A stretch of DNA of 8,589 bases. It comes from Saprospiraceae bacterium. GTDB lineage: Bacteria > Bacteroidota > Bacteroidia > Chitinophagales > Saprospiraceae. A program made the translations under genes and the position numbers. Numbering within the stretch: the stretch's first letter is position 1; each line of letters begins with the position of its first letter. The notes beneath the pieces are model-generated. The model saw only the letters and a list, made by a program, of their open reading frames with translations, searched no databases and was not told where the DNA came from. This document shows positions 1-6,660 of the stretch, one piece after another. Where the stretch lies: contig JAJDFU010000465.1 in NCBI GenBank assembly GCA_020528935.1, forward strand, positions 1,271 to 9,859, given 5' to 3'.

Positions 1-279
1 TTGGTACCGTGTCGGGGGTCTGGGGTACTGTTGGACTATATCGAAGGGGAGTTGCCCAGAGCCGTGTTGCACTACCTCCGACTGAAGGAACAACGGCTGG
101 ATCAAATGGCACAGGCCGTTGAGCTGCTGGACCCCGCCCGGGCCATGCGCCGGGGATACACGCTCACCACGCAAAGCGGTAAAATTCTCACCCAAGTTGC
201 CGAGGTGGACCGAAGCCGGATGCTGGAAACGCATTTTCGGGACGGAACCATCCGCAGCCAACCCGAAAAAAGAAGCTGA
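1..279 (+). CDS. xseA: Exodeoxyribonuclease VII large subunit, C-terminal end (partial)
   Basis: This is the last 92 codons of the large (catalytic) subunit of exonuclease VII. With XseB it degrades single-stranded DNA from either end to short oligonucleotides in DNA repair. The reading frame is open to the left edge, so the TTG at base 1 is not a start; the nuclease core and OB-fold lie outside the window. Visible are a helical stretch (about residues 18-43) and then LLDPARAMRRGYTL (42-55), the usual XseA C-terminal signature, followed by a short beta segment ending in the usual T-x-F-x-DG pattern (THFRDGTI). The stop lies 5 bases before the xseB start, as in the common xseA-xseB operon. The identification rests on this tail motif plus the adjacent xseB. 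Confidence 0.9.
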   Translation: MVPCRGSGVLLDYIEGELPRAVLHYLRLKEQRLDQMAQAVELLDPARAMRRGYTLTTQSGKILTQVAEVDRSRMLETHFRDGTIRSQPEKRS

Positions 280-284
280 GCATC

Positions 285-494
285 ATGGAGAAACCCACCT
301 ACGAACAAGCCCTGGCCGAACTGCAGCAACTGATCGACGAATTGCAGGAACAGAACGTTTCTCTCGATCATTTGCAGGCCAGCATTCGGCGGGCCAGGGA
401 ACTGGTGGATTATTGCCGGACAAAACTTCGGCAGGCTGAGTCAGAAAGTTACACCTTGCTTGAGGGGGACTCCGATCAGAAAGCATCGTCCTAA
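285..494 (+). CDS. xseB: Exodeoxyribonuclease VII small subunit
   Basis: This 69-residue protein is the small subunit of exonuclease VII. It binds the XseA C-terminal helices and is needed for an active cytoplasmic nuclease. The family pattern is clear: TYEQALAELQQLIDELQ at residues 4-20, then the second helix with RRARELVDYCRTKLRQAE (about 35-52). These form the two-helix hairpin of the family, and the length is typical. The ATG lies 5 bases after the xseA stop, so translation is probably coupled. No strong Shine-Dalgarno is seen. The last dozen residues are polar and variable. The xseAB pairing makes the call secure. Confidence 0.95.
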   Translation: MEKPTYEQALAELQQLIDELQEQNVSLDHLQASIRRARELVDYCRTKLRQAESESYTLLEGDSDQKASS

Positions 495-503
495 AAAACA
501 GCC

Positions 504-2063
504 ATGCGGAACTGGTTAGGGCAAAATGCCCTTCTGATTTTATTTGCCCTGTGCAAGCTCGGTTTACACCTTTTCGCCAATACGCGCTATGGATTCCACC
601 GGGACGAATTCCTGTATCTGGCCCAGGGTAAGCATCCGGCCTGGGGATACATTGAAGTGCCTCCCTTCGTGAGTTGGATGGCCGGCCTGGCCTGGCTGGG
701 CGATGCCGAACTTTGGCTGGTGCGCCTCCTGCCCACGATCGCCGGGGTGATCGCCGTAGTGCTTATCGGATGGACCGTGCGGCGGCTCGGCGGCTCGGCC
801 TGGGCTCAGGCCCTGGCCATGATGGGGCCCCTGATCGCACCTGCCTTCCTGCGCACACACATGCTTTTTCAGCCCGTCGCCTTCAACCAATTGTGGTGGT
901 TGGTCGCTGCCGTACTGGTGGTGGAATTGATCCGCAGCCAAAGGGCCGCCTGCTGGTACGGCCTGGCTGTCGTTGCGGGCCTGGGTATGCTCACCAAATA
1001 CTCCATTGCCTTCTGGCTGATCGGGCTCGCCGGAGGTTTACTGCTCAGTCCGCAGCGCAAGAAATGGCTCAATACCCCGCATCCCTGGCTGGCCGCTCTC
1101 CTGGCCTTGCTCCTTTGGCTGCCCAATCTGTGGTGGCAGGTGCAGCATCGCTGGCCCGTGCTTGCGCACATGGAGGAGCTCCGGCGCACCCAGCTGGCCT
1201 ACGTCAAACCAGTCGATTTTCTGTCCGGGCAAGTGCTCATGCTTTTCGCGGCCTTTCTCATTGCCTTCCCGGGCCTGCTGTACCTGCTTTTCGGCCGCCG
1301 GGCCCGGTCGTACCGCCCGCTGGGTATTGCTTTTCTCCTCATGCTGACAACCATTCTGGCGCTGAGTGGCAAAACGTATTACAGCCTGGGCGGATACCTC
1401 ATCCTTTTTGCCTTTGGCGGGCTGGTCTTGGATCAATGGTTGCCATCGCCCCGGTGGAAGGGCCTTTTTGCAGCCGCACTGATCGCAATCAGCTCAGTAG
1501 TACTGCCCTATGCCTTGCCGGTCTTGCCGCTGGATCGCATGGTGGATTACGGAGACTATATGACGGATCACTTCGGCTTGTCGGGGCCCCTGGTCTGGGA
1601 AGACGGGCGGCAATACGCCCTGCCCCAGGATTATGCGGATATGTGCGGCTGGGATGAGATGGCGGAAAGAGTAGGGCGACTTTACCAAAGCCTGCCCGAA
1701 GCCGTGCAGGATTCCTGCTCGATCTTTGGAGGCAGCTATGGCCATGCCGGCGCCCTGAATTATTACGGTCCCGAATGGGACCTGCCAGAAGCCCTGAGCT
1801 TTAACGGTAGCTTTGTGCTGTGGGCGCCGCAGCGCGTGGATTTCACCTGGCAGATCATTGTGGAGGACCGCAAGTACGATTCCCCCCAGCCGTACTTTCT
1901 CCACGAACGCCTGGTGGACAGCGTGCGGCACCCCCTCGCCCGCGATCCGGGGTATATCTATCTGCGCCACCATCCCCGCATACCCGTGGACTCTGCCTGG
2001 CACATCCTGTTGGAGCAGGCCCGAAAACGCTATGAAGGCCTTGGAGGAGCAAAGCGATTTTAA
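504..2063 (+). CDS. GT39/PMT_2-type membrane glycosyltransferase
   Basis: This 519-residue polytopic membrane protein is probably a lipid-phosphate-sugar-dependent glycosyltransferase of the dolichyl-phosphate-mannose/ArnT-like superfamily (GT-C fold). Such enzymes transfer a sugar from a polyprenyl-phosphate donor on the periplasmic face. After a first membrane helix (about 8-26) comes FHRDEFLYLAQGKHPAWGY at 31-49, with the acidic pair D34-E35 where this family has its catalytic Asp-Glu, followed by EVPPFVSW (51-58). Roughly nine further hydrophobic helices extend to about residue 340, including the LTKYS motif at 163-167. About 180 soluble residues then form a probable periplasmic C-terminal domain. 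The ATG is 9 bases after the xseB stop, suggesting co-transcription with xseAB, although no functional link to the nuclease is evident. Acceptor and sugar cannot be told from sequence. Confidence 0.82.
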   Translation: MRNWLGQNALLILFALCKLGLHLFANTRYGFHRDEFLYLAQGKHPAWGYIEVPPFVSWMAGLAWLGDAELWLVRLLPTIAGVIAVVLIGWTVRRLGGSAWAQALAMMGPLIAPAFLRTHMLFQPVAFNQLWWLVAAVLVVELIRSQRAACWYGLAVVAGLGMLTKYSIAFWLIGLAGGLLLSPQRKKWLNTPHPWLAALLALLLWLPNLWWQVQHRWPVLAHMEELRRTQLAYVKPVDFLSGQVLMLFAAFLIAFPGLLYLLFGRRARSYRPLGIAFLLMLTTILALSGKTYYSLGGYLILFAFGGLVLDQWLPSPRWKGLFAAALIAISSVVLPYALPVLPLDRMVDYGDYMTDHFGLSGPLVWEDGRQYALPQDYADMCGWDEMAERVGRLYQSLPEAVQDSCSIFGGSYGHAGALNYYGPEWDLPEALSFNGSFVLWAPQRVDFTWQIIVEDRKYDSPQPYFLHERLVDSVRHPLARDPGYIYLRHHPRIPVDSAWHILLEQARKRYEGLGGAKRF

Positions 2064-2165
2064 CGTTTATTTCACACTATACGCCTGCGCGGTACTTAAA
2101 CCCGGATTACCTTATACCGGTCAAATAAGCTGATTTTTCTTCTAATCAATTCAAAAAACAAGAAA

Positions 2166-2825
2166 ATGAAACCTACCACTTGGTTTTTGCTAGCTGCTTT
2201 TTTGTTGTTCGCAGCTCCTTCGGCCTTTTCCCAGCACACCATTAAAGGAAAAGGCCAGGGCGACATGCTGGAAAAAATGAAAAGTGAGCTCGATCTGTCC
2301 GACCAGCAGGTAGCCGACTGGAAGGCCCTCAACGAATCTCTTTCCGACAAGCGCCGCGAGCTGATGTCCGATCGCGATATGAACCGGGAGGACCGCATGG
2401 CCGCCATGCAGGAACTGAGGGCAGAACGGGAAGCCGGCCTGAGTGAGATCCTCAGCGAGGAGCAATATGCGCAATACGAGCAGATGAAAATGGAGGCCCG
2501 GGAAGAACTTTCCTCCCGCATGCAAGCCCGCAAGGACGAGATCGAACAGAAAGTGATCGATGAGCTCCAGCTGAGCGACGATCAGGTCACCCGCTGGCAA
2601 AGCCTCAATGAAGACTACAGTGCCCAAAGGCGGGAAATCCTGACCGATGAAAGCCTGAGCCGGGAGGAGAAAACCACAGAGTTGCAAAACCTGCAAGAGC
2701 AGAAAAAAGCCGACCTGGGGGAGATCCTCACCGAAGAACAAATGAACCAGTACGAGCAGATGAAATCCGAAAGGAAAGAGAATCGCCCGAAGCGCAAGCG
2801 CATGCGCCGCGGCCGCGGGCAATAG
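2166..2825 (+). CDS. Secreted Spy/LTXXQ-like protein with two tandem repeat units
   Basis: This 219-residue exported, highly charged helical protein resembles the Spy/CpxP (LTXXQ motif) group, whose characterised members are periplasmic chaperones or sensors of envelope stress. Residues 1-22 are a signal peptide (K2, hydrophobic core WFLLAAFLLFAAP, likely cleavage after AFS). The mature part holds two copies of one 73-residue unit, at 41-113 and 133-205. They align without gaps at an offset of 92 residues with 36 identical positions. Each has L-S-D-x-Q-V near its start and SEEQ or TEEQ then QYEQMK near its end. The C terminus is very basic (KRKRMRRGRGQ). Canonical Spy is shorter with one such domain, so the function is inferred. 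The start is preceded by an A-rich tract typical of Bacteroidota. The 102-base gap after the glycosyltransferase gene suggests its own promoter, but I could not place one. Confidence 0.72.
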   Translation: MKPTTWFLLAAFLLFAAPSAFSQHTIKGKGQGDMLEKMKSELDLSDQQVADWKALNESLSDKRRELMSDRDMNREDRMAAMQELRAEREAGLSEILSEEQYAQYEQMKMEAREELSSRMQARKDEIEQKVIDELQLSDDQVTRWQSLNEDYSAQRREILTDESLSREEKTTELQNLQEQKKADLGEILTEEQMNQYEQMKSERKENRPKRKRMRRGRGQ

Positions 2826-2848
2826 GATTTCTTTGAGCCAGTCCGGCT

Positions 2849-2884
2849 ATGGGGCGCGTGCCTAAAAGGCCGCGCCCTATTTTA
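2849..2884 (+). terminator. Rho-independent terminator after the Spy-like gene
   Basis: GGGCGCG at 2852-2858 pairs with CGCGCCC at 2871-2877. The stem continues inward as GCC/GGC (2860-2862 with 2868-2870) past one bulged T, closing on a TAAAA loop, and outward through a G-T pair and two A-T pairs. TATTTT follows on the + strand. It begins 24 bases after the Spy-like stop and fits as its terminator. Read on the - strand, after ruvB, the same hairpin lacks a following T-run, so it would stop ruvB transcription less well. Confidence 0.8.
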
Positions 2885-2900
2885 CGCGTGTAGAAGCCGC

Positions 2901-3929
2901 TTAATCGAACAATGTATTTTCCCGCCCCGGCGGCACCACGCCGATGTGCTTATACGCTTTCTCTGTGGCTTCCCGGCCCCGGGGGGTGCGTTGAATGTAG
3001 CCTTCCATGATGAGGAACGGTTCGTGCACTTCTTCGATGGTGCCGGCTTCTTCGCCTACCGCGGTAGCAATGGTGGACAGCCCCACGGGGCCGCCCTTGA
3101 ATTTGTGGATGATCGTGGACAGGATTTTGTTATCCATCTCGTCCAGGCCGCCCTCGTCCACATTCAGCGCTTCCAGCCCGAACCGGGCGATCTGGGGCGT
3201 GATGGTACCGTCGCCCTTGATCTGGGCGAAATCCCGGATGCGGCGCAGAAGGGCATTGGCGATGCGCGGCGTGCCGCGGCTGCGACGGGCAATTTCGCGG
3301 CTTCCTTCCGCTGTAAGTGGAACACCCAAAATATCGGCAGATCGCCGGATAATGCCCTCCAGGGTATTCAGATCGTAGTAATCCAGGTGGCAGTTGATGC
3401 CGAAGCGGGCCCGCATGGGCGCGGTGAGCAGCCCCATGCGCGTGGTGGCACCGACCAGGGTGAAGGGGTTCAGGGAAAGCTGTATGCTGCGGGCGTTGGG
3501 CCCGGAGTCGATCATAATGTCGATGCGGTAATCCTCCATTGCAGAATAGAGGTATTCCTCCACGACATTGTTGAGCCGGTGAATTTCATCGATGAAGAGC
3601 ACATCGCCTTCTTCCAGGTTGGTGAGCAGGCCGGCCAGGTCACCCGGTTTTTCCAATACGGGTCCGGAACTCATCTTCAGCCCGGCTTCCAGTTCGTGGG
3701 CGATGATGTGGGAGAGGGTGGTTTTGCCCAGTCCGGGCGGGCCGTGCAGCAGCACGTGGTCCAGCGCTTCGCCGCGCTGGCGGGCCGCTGCAATGAAGAT
3801 GTGCAGGTTCTCTACAATCTTGGGCTGCCCGCGGAAGTCGTCCAGCGCTTTGGGGCGCAGGGTCTTCTCTACGTGCAACTCCTCCGGCGGAAGCTCGTGC
3901 CCGTCGGCATCCAAATGAGGGTTTCGCAT
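2901..3929 (-). CDS. ruvB: Holliday junction branch migration ATPase RuvB
   Basis: RuvB is the hexameric AAA+ motor that, with RuvA, drives branch migration of Holliday junctions in recombinational repair. The 342-residue protein is of standard length and complete. Motifs are Walker A GPPGLGKT (63-70), Walker B LFIDEIH (111-117), sensor 1 GATTR (160-164), the arginine-finger segment RARFG (173-177), sensor 2 [13 protein letters not shown] (218-230), and the C-terminal winged helix with [16 protein letters not shown] (279-294) and the ending YIQRTPRGR. The N-terminal [12 protein letters not shown] matches the family and fixes the start near this ATG, which has GGAAAG about 8 bases upstream. 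The gene stands alone, converges with the Spy-like gene, and has no ruvA or ruvC beside it in the window. An inverted repeat lies 63 bases upstream. Confidence 0.98.
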   Translation of the reverse strand: MRNPHLDADGHELPPEELHVEKTLRPKALDDFRGQPKIVENLHIFIAAARQRGEALDHVLLHGPPGLGKTTLSHIIAHELEAGLKMSSGPVLEKPGDLAGLLTNLEEGDVLFIDEIHRLNNVVEEYLYSAMEDYRIDIMIDSGPNARSIQLSLNPFTLVGATTRMGLLTAPMRARFGINCHLDYYDLNTLEGIIRRSADILGVPLTAEGSREIARRSRGTPRIANALLRRIRDFAQIKGDGTITPQIARFGLEALNVDEGGLDEMDNKILSTIIHKFKGGPVGLSTIATAVGEEAGTIEEVHEPFLIMEGYIQRTPRGREATEKAYKHIGVVPPGRENTLFD

Positions 3930-3991
3930 ATCGAATTCTTTCCACGGGGCAATTCGGCCAAAATCCGCAACCGCCTGTCTGACCTTTAACC

Positions 3992-4014
3992 CGGAAAATT
4001 CACCGGATTTTCCG
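3992..4014. repeat. Inverted repeat upstream of ruvB (possible operator)
   Basis: CGGAAAAT (3992-3999) and its exact complement ATTTTCCG (4007-4014) are separated by 7 bases, 63-85 bases upstream of the ruvB ATG. The arm and spacer size suit a dimeric repressor site or a small hairpin in the ruvB leader. There is no T-run to make it a terminator, and I do not recognise it as a known operator. A second-site match elsewhere in the window was not seen. Confidence 0.35.
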
Positions 4015-4256
4015 CCTTTAGGCTATACAGTTGCAACATTTTGAACATCAAATAATTACGAATGATCCAGTCCCATTTCTACTGTAACTATCCCGCCCGC
4101 ATTTGGGTACGCAAAATTTCGCAAGGGTCAGAGTAATACGGACGATCTTTCGGATATCAGCCTCGAAGACCCCGACATAAGTGGTTGAACATGCGCCTAT
4201 TTTCAGCCATTTATCGTCATGATTCACGGGAACCCCTGAATAATCCGGATTAAATG

Positions 4257-4272
4257 TACGCCTTTTCCGGCG
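4257..4272 (-). terminator. Weak candidate terminator after the lipoprotein gene
   Basis: Directly after the lipoprotein stop, the - strand reads CGCC-GGAAAA-GGCG followed by TACATTTAAT. The 4-bp GC stem is short and the downstream tract only partly T-rich, so this is a weak candidate. The nearby palindrome at 4241-4252 might add structure. Confidence 0.3.
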
Positions 4273-4273
4273 T

Positions 4274-4594
4274 TCAGGGCGCTATCCGTTTAATGCAGGT
4301 GACCTCCACCACCAGGTCTTCGGCCATACAGAGCGTGGCGGCATCCTTCAGCTCCCGGTAGCCGAAAAGGACCCGCATACCGTCTTCCGGCAGGAAGGAG
4401 GTATCCAGAATAGTGGCCGGGAGGAGCTTGTCTCCATTTTCCAGTTCGATGAGGTAGGTGCATCCGTCGATGTGGGAGTAGTCCACAAAGGTTCCTACGG
4501 TGTTGCACAGGCTTATGTCCTGCTTATTGCGGCCGATTTTGCAGTTGCTGACCAACAGCAGGGCCAATCCGAGAACTAGCATTGCCCAACGCAT
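4274..4594 (-). CDS. Small Cys-containing lipoprotein, function unknown
   Basis: I do not recognise a characterised function for this 106-residue protein. Residues 1-17 form a lipoprotein signal peptide with hydrophobic core MLVLGLALLL and lipobox VSNC, giving the lipidated cysteine C18. The mature part is small and mostly beta-like: GTFVDYSHIDGCTYLIELENGD (34-55), then an LPED turn and RVLFGYREL (74-82), ending in VVEVTCIKRI. Four further cysteines (C30, C45, C89, C100) could form two disulfides outside the cytoplasm. The layout 'dGC-x-liEL-x-dG...Y...C' resembles small uncharacterised proteins I associate with Bacteroidota (family memory, unverified). It is probably anchored in the outer membrane or periplasm. 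The gene is divergent from icd, 166 bases away. The lone ATG start gives the clean signal peptide. Confidence 0.75.
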   Translation of the reverse strand: MRWAMLVLGLALLLVSNCKIGRNKQDISLCNTVGTFVDYSHIDGCTYLIELENGDKLLPATILDTSFLPEDGMRVLFGYRELKDAATLCMAEDLVVEVTCIKRIAP

Positions 4595-4686
4595 AGTGGA
4601 ATGGTTTTGATCTAAAAACGCGCCAACCTTTCAGATGGATGGGTTTGCGGGGCTTTTATTCCGCTGGAGCAAGGCGCAGAAATGCG

Positions 4687-4694
4687 TACATTTG
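4687..4694 (+). promoter_or_regulatory. Bacteroidota-type -7 box for icd
   Basis: TACATTTG is an exact match to TAnnTTTG. It lies 67 bases upstream of the icd ATG at 4761 and would start transcription near base 4700, leaving a leader of about 60 bases. No good TTTG -33 element is seen at the usual 19-21 spacing (the nearest TTTG is 39 bases upstream). If real, it excludes translation starting at the upstream in-frame ATG at 4635. Confidence 0.5.
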
Positions 4695-4713
4695 ACCGGA
4701 TCATCACCTGACC

Positions 4714-4736
4714 GGGGCCGGCATCGCACCGGCCTT
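4714..4736 (+). promoter_or_regulatory. Stem-loop in the icd leader
   Basis: GGCCGG (4716-4721) and CCGGCC (4729-4734) form a perfect 6-bp GC stem with a 7-base loop, extendable by two G-T pairs. It lies in the predicted leader, ending 26 bases before the icd ATG. No T-run follows, so it is not a terminator; it might affect mRNA stability or initiation. No riboswitch class is recognised. Confidence 0.4.
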
Positions 4737-4760
4737 CCCAAACAAAACAGCCAACCCGAT

Positions 4761-5987
<1,227 letters not shown>

Positions 5988-6023
5988 TCCTGCGCCCTCG
6001 GGATACCACCAGGCAAATAACAC

Positions 6024-6077
6024 CGGTTTTAAGGATAAAATCCCTCTTAAGAATAGGACGTTTTATCCTTAAAACCG
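6024..6077. repeat. Perfect 17-bp inverted repeat between icd and the Fe-S carrier gene
   Basis: CGGTTTTAAGGATAAAA (6024-6040) is exactly complementary in reverse to 6061-6077, with a 20-base spacer that can pair a little further (TCC 6041-6043 with GGA 6056-6058). It starts 37 bases after the icd stop, within the likely icd 3' untranslated region and before the terminator at 6133-6174. No T-run follows the right arm, so it is not itself a standard terminator. It could be a cruciform-forming protein site, an mRNA 3'-end stabiliser, or the remnant of a small palindromic mobile repeat. The sequence alone does not decide. Confidence 0.8.
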
Positions 6078-6132
6078 CATAACATCTCTAAAGCGGGGCT
6101 TTGACGGAACAGCCCGGGGCAAGGCCATAAAT

Positions 6133-6174
6133 AAAAAACCCCTGTTGCGCATTGCGCCCAACAGGGGTTTTTTT
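6133..6174. terminator. Bidirectional Rho-independent terminator between icd and the Fe-S carrier gene
   Basis: CCCCTGTTG (6139-6147) pairs with CAACAGGGG (6159-6167). Six A residues flank the left side (6133-6138) and seven T residues the right (6168-6174), so both strands read a GC-rich hairpin followed by a U-run. The inner GC/GC pairs past one mismatch tighten the loop. It lies between two convergent genes, 146 bases after the icd stop and 13 bases after the end of the - strand gene, and should end both transcripts. Confidence 0.93.
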
Positions 6175-6186
6175 CGTGTGACAACC

Positions 6187-6534
6187 TCAGGCCGAAAAGC
6201 TGGTGCCGCAGCCGCAGGTGTCGGTAGCATTTGGGTTGTTGAAGGTGAACCCGCGATTGTTGAGCCCTTCCTCCCAGTCGATCTCTATGCCCAGCAGATA
6301 AATGGCGTGTGATTTTTGCATGAGCACCTTGATGCCGGCGATCTCGTACTCCTGATCGTTCTCTTTGAGCAGGTCGAATCCCAGAATATAGGAAAAGCCC
6401 GAACAGCCGCCGCCCTTCACGCCTACGCGCAGCCCGTGATCGTCGGGTATGTTCTGCTCCTGCCGTATGCGCTGCAGTTGCTTCACAGCTCCTTCGGTGA
6501 GGCTGATGGGTTGTGCGGTACTGACTTCACTCAT
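6187..6534 (-). CDS. A-type iron-sulfur carrier (IscA/ErpA/SufA family)
   Basis: This small cytoplasmic protein binds a nascent Fe-S cluster or iron and passes it to target apoproteins. The three family cysteines are present: C44 in GGGCSGFSY and C107/C109 in the terminal CGCGTSFSA (115-residue form). The C-terminal stretch RGFTFNNPNATDTCGCG is typical. GGGCSGF is slightly more like ErpA than IscA, but the subgroup is not certain, so no symbol is given. I chose the ATG at 6534: GGAG lies 5 bases upstream of it. The GTG two codons further upstream (6540) directly abuts that GGA and would overlap the ribosome binding site. No suf or isc partner genes lie beside it. It is divergent from the small membrane protein gene and ends at the shared terminator with icd. 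Confidence 0.93.
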   Translation of the reverse strand: MSEVSTAQPISLTEGAVKQLQRIRQEQNIPDDHGLRVGVKGGGCSGFSYILGFDLLKENDQEYEIAGIKVLMQKSHAIYLLGIEIDWEEGLNNRGFTFNNPNATDTCGCGTSFSA

Positions 6535-6556
6535 GGTCACTCCTTAGTTTTTGCAG

Positions 6557-6589
6557 TAAATATACACCTGTTGAACCGAACGCGACAAA
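6557..6589 (-). promoter_or_regulatory. Promoter of the A-type Fe-S carrier gene
   Basis: On the - strand, TTTG (6589-6586) is followed after 21 bases by TATATTTA (6564-6557). This is a 7-of-8 match to the Bacteroidota TAnnTTTG -7 box at an acceptable spacing from a TTTG -33 element. Transcription would start near 6550, giving a leader of about 15 bases that contains the GGAG ribosome binding site. Confidence 0.5.
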
Positions 6590-6631
6590 AGCCGAAATAG
6601 TTTGCGCAGTATGGCGATCCGGAAAAGGGCC

Positions 6632-6639
6632 TATTTTTG
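6632..6639 (+). promoter_or_regulatory. -7 box for the small membrane protein gene
   Basis: TATTTTTG matches TAnnTTTG exactly. Transcription would start near 6645, about 15 bases before the ATG at 6661. A TTTG occurs at 6601-6604 but its 27-base spacing is long, so the -33 element is unclear. The box overlaps the possible TTG start at 6637, which argues against that start. Confidence 0.45.
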
Positions 6640-6660
6640 CAGCGCATCAAACGCGCTCTT

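Larger units (their letters stand above)
3930..4273. other. 344-base interval between ruvB and the lipoprotein gene, no confident gene
   Basis: The stretch is more AT-rich than its neighbours. It holds the inverted repeat upstream of ruvB, a 12-base perfect palindrome TAATCCGGATTA (4241-4252), and a short hairpin just after the lipoprotein stop. On the - strand a frame is open from about 4279 to a stop at 4048-4050. Starting at a GTG (4227) it would encode 59 residues, including the segments KWLKIGACSTTYVGVFEAD and LAKFCVPKCGRDSY. On the + strand a 24-codon frame runs 4062-4136. Neither has a recognisable ribosome binding site, and no TAnnTTTG box was found, so I do not call a gene. The ruvB promoter must lie here but I could not place it. 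Confidence 0.5.

Noticed and set aside
674..1657. 327-codon open frame overlapping the glycosyltransferase in another frame
   Set aside because: It is rich in Arg, Ala, Pro and Gly with no membrane helices or motif, while the main frame has the full GT39-type pattern.
2064..2165. Possible terminator or promoter between the glycosyltransferase and Spy-like genes
   Set aside because: Only a weak bulged 5-bp pairing (near 2100-2122) and no TAnnTTTG box were found, so neither can be supported.
2190..2822. 210-codon frame opposite the Spy-like gene, Leu- and Phe-rich
   Set aside because: The hydrophobic look is what the antisense of Glu/Lys/Gln-rich codons gives; the + frame has a signal peptide, repeats and a terminator.
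2946..3989. 347-codon open frame on the + strand opposite ruvB
   Set aside because: It is an antisense shadow of a clear ruvB with all AAA+ motifs; its translation shows no family pattern.
4062..4136. 24-codon open frame on the + strand
   Set aside because: It is too short, has no ribosome binding site and no promoter match; chance is enough to explain it.
6024..6077. Inverted repeat considered as an integron attC site
   Set aside because: The arms are a single perfect 17-bp match with no recognisable R or L boxes or extrahelical bases, and there is no integrase or cassette structure.
6096..6115. GGGCT/AGCCC hairpin before the bidirectional terminator
   Set aside because: A 5-bp stem with a 10-base loop and no T-run is weak and common in GC-rich DNA.
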